A stretch of 64,000 nt of DNA from Symsagittifera roscoffensis (lineage: Eukaryota > Xenacoelomorpha > Acoela > Convolutidae). This document shows positions 1 through 8,809 of the stretch, piece after piece. Both the position numbers and the translations under genes were made by a program. The notes below the pieces were generated by a model. It did no database searches, had not been told where the DNA came from, and saw nothing but the letters and a program-made list of their open reading frames with translations. The DNA lies in contig NC_087071.1 of the NCBI RefSeq assembly GCF_963678635.1, positions 31,668,141-31,732,140 on the forward strand, given 5' to 3'. Position 1 is the first letter of the stretch; the number at the start of each line of letters is the position of its first letter.

Positions 1-475
1 TCAAGAGCTCCATCGGGGACTGCCCACGAGGAATATCCCTTGCAGGTATCACTGTCTCCACGGCCGTTGTCAACGCCATCTGTTCCGATCGCTCTTTGTA
101 GTCCGGCCTCAAGCGCTCAATTTCTTGGCCCTGCTTTTTGTTGCAGTCTTCAAACAATTTTCTCCACATGTCTCCATCTTCCTCCATCTGGAGCATACTT
201 TTGGTCATCTCGTCCAGCTCCTTCTTCGTACTTTTCAGTTCATCGTTCATCTCATCCAGATCTTGCATGGTTTGGTTTGTCTGAACTTTCTGTGCTACTT
301 TCGCCCTTTTTAGTGGCACAGCTGCTCTCAGTGGTGAACCAGACGAGGCCGCCTCGCTGTTCATCTCCCGATGCGTTCTCGTCAGCCCAGGTTTGGGCTT
401 GGAGGGCAATGGCATCTCACCTGGTTGGTAAGTCCTAGAACTTCCCAATCCAGGCTCATTCGCCAAGTCACTCCC
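1..475 (-). CDS. Partial coding region with coiled-coil character, runs off left edge
   Basis: The minus strand is open from about 475 to the window edge with no stop. An internal ATG lies at 413-415. The translation is rich in Glu, Lys, Asp and Met in the part encoded at about 90-300, with heptad-like spacing typical of a coiled coil. It overlaps the end of the frame at 468-749 by some tens of bases, so the two may be one product joined by a frameshift, or one gene broken by an indel. It lies downstream of the retroelement on the same strand and could be an extra ORF of that element, or the Gag-like start of a neighbouring one. I do not recognise the protein. Confidence 0.45.
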
Positions 476-749
476 TGAGAGAGCCCCGTTTCTCCACCTC
501 ATCACTCTCATGTTCGGGCGGTCTAGTACTCCCCTTTCCTCTATATGCTGCCATCAACAGGACTTCTGTGGGGCGGTCCCCACGGTTGTCGTACCCCAAG
601 ATGTTGATCAGGGCGGTCAGCAACATGACTACCTCTGGGTCCTCCAGAGCGACGTCCCGATCGATCAGCCGACGATAGATCGCATCTATCATCGGTCCTA
701 CATATGCCTCTGCCAGGTCCATCAATTCATCTAAGTTGAAATTGTCCAT
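468..749 (-). CDS. Small acidic ORF of unknown function, possibly first part of a frameshifted gene
   Basis: A 93-codon frame from an ATG at 747-749. The frame is open a little further upstream, but only to a TTG. It starts with a leucine-rich helical stretch, followed by a charged tail ending in Lys-Arg-Gly-Ser-Leu-Arg-Glu. The next frame (1-475) is open across its 3' end, so the pair looks like one gene read in two frames. No recognised domain. It lies about 400 bases beyond the macro-domain end of the Gypsy-like element, on the same strand. A membership in that element is possible but unproven. Confidence 0.4.
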   Translation of the reverse strand: MDNFNLDELMDLAEAYVGPMIDAIYRRLIDRDVALEDPEVVMLLTALINILGYDNRGDRPTEVLLMAAYRGKGSTRPPEHESDEVEKRGSLRE

Positions 750-1144
750 ACTGTTCTTCAGATTTGATTTGATTCGATTCGATTCCAAGGTTTTGACTCA
801 AGTGAGTAATTAAGTGATCAATCAGGATCTAGAAAAGAAGTCACAAATATCACACTTGTCAGTTTCACCTTAACATATATCGTTAAAATTTGCTTAAAAA
901 CAGTTCAGATAAAAAGATATTTATCCTAAAATTTATTAAAATCAATTGGTCTCTAAAATTTTGGAATTCTACCTAAGATTGGACAGTCCAAACTTTGGAT
1001 CTATTCCTAAGATTGTCATTCAGTTGTTCATGGTCACTAACCCCTACTTACCCATGATCTTAATAACCTAACACATAACATAACATAACATAACACATAT
1101 TTCATACAACTTAGTCTTTGGCCTAACACCCTCTCGCACGTCAC
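750..1144. other. AT-rich non-coding spacer
   Basis: No coding frame is supported here. It holds a short microsatellite of TAACA units near 1073-1095. On the minus strand it has an AATAAA-like signal after the retroelement polyprotein. A 3' LTR would be expected about here for the minus-strand element, but I could not find a matching copy upstream at 10.5-11.3 kb. Confidence 0.4.
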
Positions 1145-1716
1145 TCAGCCTATACTTAAGTAATATTTCTTATGTAGATATACTTGTATGTTCGTATCAG
1201 AGAATATCACGTGTACAAGTGCGTACAATTACCGAGGATGCATTCTTCCTCTGTTTGGATCGTACACTGGAAGCGAGAGCTCCTTCACGTCCATTTCCAC
1301 AAGGAAGTCCCTCAGCCTCGTCAAGGACAAGACTAGGTTCTCTGGGTCCACGTGCTGCTTCTCCGTCGCCCTCGTTATCAGGAAGCATAAGTATTTTCCC
1401 GGTATCTGCGACGCCGCCGGAGGTAAGGCTGCTACGCCCCCTACTCCTGGTCGTTGCTTCCACAGGAACTCTATGTTTTTATATTCTCTCTTAAAATCTG
1501 CCGCTAACGCTGTCCTAAAACTCATGTCTGCTGTGATTGCTATCGCACATGTTCTATTTGTGAGTATGAAATCACTGTCTGTTAGTATTATGTTACTAGA
1601 ATATTCATTTGGTAAGTTAAAATATGACTCAACTACCCTCCCTATTTCAGGTTTCTTAGGTTCTTCGCCTGTTTCTGCTTCTAAGTCTCCTGTTTCTCTT
1701 GCTATTTTTAATTTTT
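1145..1716 (-). pseudogene. Macro-like domain (OARD1/TARG1-like) at the C-terminus of the retroelement polyprotein
   Basis: The frame after the acidic integrase tail encodes about 160 residues resembling macro domains of the OARD1/TARG1 type, which bind or hydrolyse ADP-ribose. Visible signs are an Ile-Thr-Ala-Asp-Met strand followed by an Ala-Ala-Asp-Phe-Lys helix, a Tyr-Leu-Cys-Phe-Leu-Ile-Thr strand, the Pro-Glu-Asn-Leu-Ser-Leu-Leu-Arg-type helix, and a Glu-Leu-Ser-Leu-Pro strand. The glycine-rich turn normally found in the ligand loop is changed to Phe-Arg-Thr-Ala. A TAA at 1229-1231 interrupts it, but the same frame continues to 1145 and supplies a plausible last strand. It joins the preceding frame at a T8 run (1712-1719). 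A host-derived role in countering ADP-ribosylation is conceivable but is inference. Confidence 0.6.
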
Positions 1717-2651
1717 TTTATCAAGTTTTCAGTGTGGGTAAGTCCTACCCCCACTCCCCGGACAAAAATATCCATCGACGTCCCCGTCGATCGCATACCG
1801 GGTATCAAGTCGAGGTTAGAAGCTGGAATGAGTAGTCGTCCTTCCTGGGCAGCCCAGGAAGGATCATCTCGTTCGGTCTTGATGTATTTCATGCTTTCAC
1901 GATCTACGTCTTGAATCGTGACACTGGTGTCCTCAGGATCCGAGGTCGTTTCATTCAGCCACTCTAAGACACGCAGGTTCGTCAAGTCTTGTTCATATGA
2001 CTGCTGTTGCTCGTTGTCGAATTCTACCTCGGGTTTCGACCAGTCGTCAACCCACTCATCGTCGTGATCATCGACTATGTCAATGTCTTGTGACACAGTT
2101 ATTTCCTCTAGACCCACTACTTCCTCCACTATCTTCTTCAGATCTATCCTATCCACTACGAAGTCGTCACCGTAAGGATTGTATTTCTTTCTTGGTCTCG
2201 ACCCGTCCTTCTGACTAGTCTGTATCGTGAACGGAAGATCCGGTTCCAAGTTCTTGGGAACTGCTGTCCGTTCGGGATCCTGCCAATCTTCCTCTGCGTA
2301 GGGTAAGGTTTCATCGTCCGCTTCGATCTCCCCGTTTGGATCCAGGTCCAGCGGTGTATCCGTACCTTCCTCTATGACTTCGTTTCCATCGTTCTTCTCC
2401 CTGGTGCCCTTTTCATTGACCTCACAAGCAGGATCCATCATTAGATAATCCCCTTCTTCCATGTCTGCAGGTATACACCAGTCTTCTGTCGATGGGTTGT
2501 GTGGCTTGATGTTCTCATAGTGGGCGGCTCGGCCAGTACTCAGTCTATAAACGCGTCCCTCCTGGTGCACCTCTGTAATCATGAAGGGTCCCCTCCATTT
2601 TTTAGGAGCTTTTTCGTCCCTTTCGGTGGTATAACGTTCTGAAATACCCAT
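1656..2651 (-). pseudogene. Integrase C-terminal (GPF-like) module and acidic tail
   Basis: This frame begins inside the integrase ORF and carries Lys-Lys-Trp-Arg-Gly-Pro-Phe, the GPY/F-type module found after the catalytic core of Gypsy integrases. The remaining ~280 residues are strongly acidic, with many Asp-Asp and Glu-Glu runs, and show no chromodomain. The end is basic and overlaps the macro-domain frame. The shift from the integrase frame falls at the T6 run 2598-2603. The long acidic linker between integrase and macro domain is unusual, and I assign no function to it. Confidence 0.6.
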
Positions 2652-3802
2652 ACGTAGTCTCCCACCGAGTAAGCCTTTGCACCAGCTGCTTTCTTGTCGA
2701 ATCTTTTCCTCTGCCTTGCCTGTGCTTGCTGAGTATTTCGTCTACACAAATCATTCAACTCCTGTTGGCGTCTGATCACATCCCTCACGTAGACCTGTGG
2801 GAACCTTTTCTTTCCCTCATACTCTGGGTAGAAGAAGGTTAAGGGTAAAGACTTTTCGTGTCCAGTTAGCATCATGTGTGGACTGACTCCGGTGGTGGAG
2901 TGTTGCGTGCTGTTATATGCTCCCATCACCTGTGGAAGGTATCTGTCCCAATCGGTCATGTACCTGGAACAATATACTCTCAGCATCGACACTAACGTCC
3001 TATTCTGTCTTTCCACTAAGCCATTCGTCTGAGGGTGGTATGTCGTGGAGTGAGCCTGAGCGACCTGTGAGGGTCTCATAAGCTCTTTCGTAAGCGCTCC
3101 TACGAAAGCTGTTCCATTATCCGATTGAAACGTCATCGGACAACCATGTCTCGCTATCCACGTATTGATTAGGTGGTCGCATGTCTCCTCCGCCGAGGCA
3201 ATTATGCAGGGCACGGCCTCCGCATACTTCGTAAAATGATCTATCATGACCAACACCTGATTATAACCACTATCTGTCATGCATATTTTCTGGTGATCTT
3301 TCTGCACCACCTCATTGAATTCAGACGACTCGATCAATTGTAATGGAAATCGCAACTTCCTTGGATCCTTGACTTGTTGGCATGACAGACATGCTGTTAC
3401 CCACTTCTCGCATGCCTTTTTCATTCCAGGCCACTCAAAGCGCTTCAGGATCCTCTGGTACACTTTGTCGATCCCCTGATGGCCCATCTGATCATGTGAC
3501 CTGAATAATAGTTCTGTCTGATAGAGTTGCGGTAACACTATCGCATTATACTTGTATAGGACTCTGTCTTCCTCCCTTCTTTTGCAAGCCACAGTCCCGT
3601 CTTTGTTCAAATATAACCTCCCTTCCTTCTGCATGAAGTATTGTCTCAGGATGCGATAACTATCTTCCTCGAGGTCCCCTTTATCCGGAGAACCATTCTC
3701 GATCCACCTTTTCAGGTTGCTTGTCATGCGATCATTTCTCTGCGCCCTGAGAAGATCCGAGAGTCTGTATCTCGCCTTCAAGTACGTCTTCATGACCCTC
3801 AT
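2579..3802 (-). pseudogene. Gypsy-type integrase
   Basis: The N-terminal zinc-binding part is visible as His-x4-His followed by Cys-x2-Cys (Ala-Cys-Leu-Ser-Cys-Gln). The catalytic core has Phe-Gln-Ser-Asp-Asn-Gly (second Asp) and Leu-Val-Glu-Arg-Gln-Asn (Glu). The first Asp is less clear because the usual Gly-Pro segment after it is altered (Gln-Lys-Asp-His-Gln). It is in the same frame as the spacer ORF 3815-4438, separated by a single TAG at 3815-3817. The expected role is to insert element cDNA into host DNA; this copy cannot make an intact enzyme as read. Confidence 0.8.
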
Positions 3803-3814
3803 CTGACTATTCAG

Positions 3815-4438
3815 CTAATTTGGCTGGTGTGTGTCTTCTTCCATCTTAACGCACCAAATCTTCGCCAACGGCTGTGTTTCTTGTTTAAACGGCTGAAGAT
3901 CAGTCCTGACTACCTCTTTCTGCGGCAACAGATTTATCGAACGCTTCGATACCGCTATTGTCTCCAAGTCATCCGCTGCGTTGTCAAAGACTCTTTCGCT
4001 TGGTATAAGGTAGCGGTCGCTGTCAGGATCCTGGTACACCTCTCTGTCCAGGTCCCTTGCCCGAGTTTCCACTAGTAGTGTGTGTATCGCTAGTTCTGAC
4101 AGTTCTGATCCCGAGTTCGAGTTCATGTCTGAATAGGTGTCCATTCCTGAGTTTCGGGAATCGTCATCCGTCGAAAAGGTTGTGCTGGAGACTGCACGCT
4201 CCTCCAGGTCATGTTTTTGCCTTCTTCGCATCCATTTGAACTCCCCGGACAAAACCTTGTTCTCTAGGTCTTGTTTCTCATCAGGAATTTTCTCGTCTAT
4301 TTCAGACTCCCCGGACAAACTTTCTTGTTCCGGGCGTTGATCTTGGGCTCGCTGGTTCTTCTCATCATTCGTCTCCCCGGACAAATAGTCTTGCAGCAGG
4401 TTTTGTTCTAACTTTCCACCTTCCTTATCCTGGTCCAC
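3815..4438 (-). pseudogene. Spacer domain between RNase H and integrase, with repeated LSGE motif
   Basis: About 207 residues, very acidic and Ser-rich. It contains three imperfect repeats about 22-23 codons apart, each with Leu-Ser-Gly-Glu followed by acidic residues. In DNA this shows as the word CTCCCCGGACAAA on the plus strand near 4238, 4307 and 4374, and again alone near 1755. No enzymatic motif is visible. It is in frame with the integrase ORF. The shift from the RT/RNase H frame falls at the 16-bp duplication (4563-4594) and the T9 run (4450-4458). It may be an inserted flexible linker; function unknown. Confidence 0.5.
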
Positions 4439-4548
4439 AAAGGTGACGGTTTTTTTTTCGCTTGCTGCTCCCCTGTTCTTTCTGTCCGTAAGAAGTACTG
4501 GTTAAAATTTCGTGGGGTATTGAGGATACTAGTTGCTGAACTATTGTC

Positions 4549-5940
4549 CTACAATCCCTCTCGTTCTCCTTGGATAGGGTCCTCCTTGGATAGGATCTTT
4601 ATCTCGGCTGCTTTCTCTACAGGTAACTCAGGATGTCCTGGAATTGGATGTCCAGACTTATCCAACCAACTCGTTAAGGGAAGCGCTTCATAAGTTTCTT
4701 TGTCCAGAAACGAGAATCCCTCCTTTATTTCCGCCTGATTGGCCTGCTTCTGCTCCAATCTTTCATAGAATTCAGTTTTGTTGCTGAGGTTGTCAGCATT
4801 CTGGTGTTTATCACGCATCCTATGTTCGATTATCATATGGTAGCCATCCAATCTTACTATCCATCTACCAATATAACTCTGATCCATCGAGTATGTCTTC
4901 AACCAGGATAACGCTCTGTTGTCCACGCGTAACTTGAAGGGAGCGCTCCCCAAGTATGCGCGGTACTTTTCCACGAAGGTGACTACTGCAAACATTTCTG
5001 CCTTTGGTGCGCCGTATTTCATCTCTGTGTCACTCAAGACCTTGCTGCCGTATGCAATAGGACGGAGAACTGTTCTTCCGTTCCATTCTTGCTCTTGATG
5101 CAAGATTCGTGAGATGGCCACCACCGATGCGTCTGTGTCAAGAACATACATGCCCTTCTCTGTAGGCATGCCCAGCACTGGCGCTTCGCACAGTTCCCGC
5201 TTTATGTTCTCGAAAGCAACCTGTGCCTCATCGTTCCATTCGAACTTTTTCCCCTTGTTGCGCATCAGCTTCTGCATCGGATACACCTTGTCCGCATATC
5301 CTTTTATGAATTCCCGGTAGTAATTGGCAAACCCTAGGAAGATCAGGAGCTGTGTGTCCGTTCTGGGAGCTTTCCACTTCAACACTGCTTCCACTGCTTC
5401 CGGGTCCGGCCTCACACCATGCCTATCCACCATTCTTCCCAGATACTTTATCGAATCCCTAAGGATTTCACATTTCGATGGTTTGCACTTCAATTCTGCT
5501 CTTTTCATGCATCCAAAGACCTCATCGAGCCTATCAATGTGGTCTTCCAGGGTCGGTGTCGCTATGACTACGTCATCCACGTAACACATCACGAGATTCC
5601 CGTACTTCTTGGTCACTCTCGTCAAAGCCTGAGCCATCAGTCTTTGAAAAGTGGCCGTTGCATTGGACAAGCCGAAGGGCATCCTCTTCCACTGGTACAA
5701 TCCCAATTCGCACGCGAATCCGGTTTTCTCTCTGTCCTTCTTCCGCAGAGGGACCTGCCAGAAGGCAGAATCTAAGTTCAATGTGGTGAAGAACTTGGCA
5801 TCACCAAGCTTAGATAGGCTCTCGTCTATTCGCGGTATCGGGTACGCATCTTTTATCATTACCGCGTTCAAATAACGAAATCCGCAACAAAATCTAAGCT
5901 GCCCCCTTTCTTTTTCGCCATTACTACCCCGCAAGCCCAT
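4549..5940 (-). pseudogene. Reverse transcriptase and RNase H of the Gypsy-like element
   Basis: The frame holds the palm of a Gypsy reverse transcriptase with Tyr-Val-Asp-Asp at about residues 120-123, the Met-Pro-Phe-Gly-Leu-Ser-Asn-Ala motif before it, and Phe-Leu-Gly-Phe-Ala-Asn-Tyr-Tyr after it. RNase H follows with Thr-Asp-Ala-Ser, Ala-Glu-Met-Phe-Ala, Val-Asp-Asn-Arg and Asn-Ala-Asp-Asn-Leu-Ser. The position of the first catalytic Asp (in the Thr-Thr-Leu-x-Leu motif, residue 55) is Asn, and the usual Val-Asp-Tyr-Arg motif reads Cys-Gly-Phe-Arg. Together with the frame break at 5902-5906 this argues for an inactive copy. The N-terminal fingers of the RT are in the 5868-8801 frame. Confidence 0.85.
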
Positions 5941-8801
5941 GGCGATTTAGAGGGTTCTATCATGTCGTATTCAAGCAACATTTCTATTTCCGCTCGCCAC
6001 GCTTCCGATTTGTGTGGCGTCATTCGCCTTGCGCCTTCCCTATGGGGAACGGCGCCCTCTTCTAGTTCGATTTCGTGCTCGACGAAATTACAGCAACCGA
6101 TATCCGCCTTATGTTTTGAAAATACATCTGCGTTCCGATTTAGGAGGTCCCGCAATTTTTCGAAATCTCCCTCACCTATTTTCCCTTTTAAATGTTCTAT
6201 CTCTGGCAAAACCGGTTTGTCAGATTCTAGTTCATATGACGAGGGGCGTTCCGGAAAATTCGAGCAGCTTGATAAGCCGTCGTCCGTTTCGGATTTCATT
6301 GAAAACAATTTATGAATAGATTTTAATTCCATAATCCTCTTTAAAATTTTATCTTTATTGGCATGATAAGGACAGTCTTTCACACTATACTTCTTCAAGT
6401 TTTGTGTCTCCTCATAGTCGGTCCTCATCGGCAAAGCGTAGCCAAGCTTCTTTCCACGCTGGATTGAAACTGTGGTGTCCAGTGTGTTCAACAACACACT
6501 GACACACAGTCCGTTTCGCGTTACCGAGAAGCTCCGGCCTAAAATCACCGAACTCTGACTATTTGGATTCGGTACTAAGCAAACCTGTTTACTATCACTT
6601 AACGAATTCAAATTTCTCATTCTAAAAATTGCTACCACAGCTTGTCCTGGTTGTAGTTTTCCTTTTCTATCCAAAAACATTGGTACCTTGTTTTCGTCTG
6701 TTATTATCCCATTAATTGGTCTCTTAACATACTTCCGGTCCGGGTTTCTAATCCGTATCAGACCGTTGTTCAAGTCAATCATCACGTTAAAATTCCTGAC
6801 AAAATCTCTGCCCAAGATGAATTGGTCGGCTTCGTCCAAATTCTCTACCACCAGGAAGCTCATCCAAAAATCCCGTCCTCCCATGTGGAGGACCGTTATT
6901 GGTGTTCTTCCGGCTACGTAGATAGCTCCTCGATTGGCGGCGGCCAGTCGGAGGTTCGTTGGAATTAGATCTTCCCGCGTGAAGCCCATTCTTTCCCAAC
7001 TTTTTATCGGCATCACACTCACTACCGCTCCTGTGTCCAGAAGCCCTGTGACTCCGATTTTTGTTCCGTTGGTGTCGAGCAGATGTGCGGTCACATCTGC
7101 TTCATACCCAATGTGTACTGCGTCTTGTTCCATCATGGCGTCATGGCCTATCCTGCGGACTTTGAGTTCCTCCTCACCCAAATAGATCTGCCCCATTTGG
7201 TCATCATCTGTTGTTACATAAGTCCTGGTGTAGATACTGATTCCATCCACGTTCAGCATCACTTGATACGGCCCATAGACCTCTAGGTAGCGTCCATGAA
7301 GTTTCTTCATGCGAGGGCCACCCGTCGTTAGTAGTGCTCGCACAGCTCTCGACTCGGTGCGTGGTTCCACCTGCCTCAGATAATCTGCATATGTGTCCAA
7401 ATGCATCAAAGTGAACTTGGATGGTTCACTCAGATTTCTTATTACCTGGTGTCCAGCCACTGAGATTATCGACTGTATCTTGCTTTCTTGCGGCACCATG
7501 CCGAACCTCTGACCGGAGATCACATTAAGTTTCATGCTCAAACTGCTTGGTGCTTTCGTTTCTTCGAACTCCGTTGCTTCGAAGGTATTCAGTTGCTCCT
7601 GAAGTTTCTCATTTTCCAGTTCAAGTTTCATTTTTTGCTCGATCTCTTTCGTCACCAGTTCCTGCTGCACTCTATTTAGAGCATCCCTCGCGGCTGCCTT
7701 ATAATCGATCTTGAAGTCATCAGCCGCAGTTGCTGGTCCCGGCTCACGTGTCTCCTCTGTTACCGCTTGCATTTTCTTTGCCGCCAGCTCTTGAGGTTTA
7801 TCCTTTCTGCGTGCCTCCGCTTCACTCAAAAGTCGAGCCTTGCTGGCTTTCACTCCTGACAAAGCTTCTTCATGTCTTGGATGCTTTATGTCTGCCACTG
7901 CATCCCAGAATTGCGGACAATCTGATTTAAAATGACCTTCCAAATTGCAGAAGAAACACCTCGGGCCGAATTTTGCAATTGCTCCTCTCATGAAATCCTC
8001 ATGGTCCAATTCTGACGCATCTTCGTCCTCGAGGCTAAAGCCTAATGCTTTCATGCCTTGTTTGTAAGCTGGGCATGCTGACACATGATGGTCCGTTGAA
8101 CTGCAATTGGCACAAGAGCGTCTCTTGTCCATATCATCCCTCGGTTTGTACCAATTGTTCCCTTGGTTTGCTGGTCCGTTGTTAAAATTGCCATAATTGT
8201 TCTTGTAGTATCCAGATGTCGAAAGAGGTTTCAACAAAAGATACTCTTTTGACTTGAGCCTCAACTCCTCCGGTGTTGGCGCATTGGTTGATAGTGTTGT
8301 GTAATGCGTTGCTAGCATCGTTCGAAGTTCATCATTCTTCACACCATCGATGAATTTTGAGGCTACGGCTAGGTTCATCCTTCGGTTTGACTCATCCGGT
8401 TGGCTGCGTCTTCTCAGCATCTCCAAGTCATCGAGAAACTTGTCTATCGTTTCATCTTCTCGCTGCCTCCGTTTCTCGAAGCGCATCATCGCTTGGTGCC
8501 CCTGCACCCCTGATCCGAAACGGTTTAACAAGATTTCGAAGATTTTCTCAGCTGTGTCACGCTGATATTGCTTCTTGGCCATGACAGAGTTCAGGGCTGT
8601 CCCTTCCAAGTTGCTGGTGAGCGCACTGCATTCCTGTCTCTCCGACAAGTCCTCTTCCTCGAAATGCAGCTTCATTACCTCTATCCAGGTATCAATACAG
8701 CCATCAGATTCGTCTTTATAGCATCTTGGTTTCTTAAAGACTCTTCTGGACTTCTCACTGCGTTCATTGGTTCTTGATAACCTTGTAAGGAATGTCTCCA
8801 A
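5868..8801 (-). pseudogene. Gag core, zinc knuckles, aspartic protease and start of reverse transcriptase
   Basis: Residues ~25-190 match the retrotransposon Gag (capsid-like) helical domain. Two CCHC knuckles of the form C-x2-C-x4-H-x4-C lie at residues 230-243 and 282-295. A coiled-coil stretch follows (~370-410). The aspartic protease shows Leu-Leu-Asp-Thr-Gly-Ala at 587-592 and Ile-Leu-Gly-Arg-Asp-Phe at 662-667. The C-terminus is the start of the RT and ends prematurely at the 5902-5906 C5 run, where the next frame takes over. There is no ATG near the start: the frame opens after a TGA at 8817-8819, so it is probably reached by frameshift from the upstream ORF. Confidence 0.85.
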
Positions 8802-8809
8802 AGACCTGT

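Noticed and set aside
750-1144. 3' LTR of the Gypsy-like element
   Set aside because: No matching sequence was found at 10.5-11.3 kb and no clear TG...CA boundaries or primer binding site could be placed.
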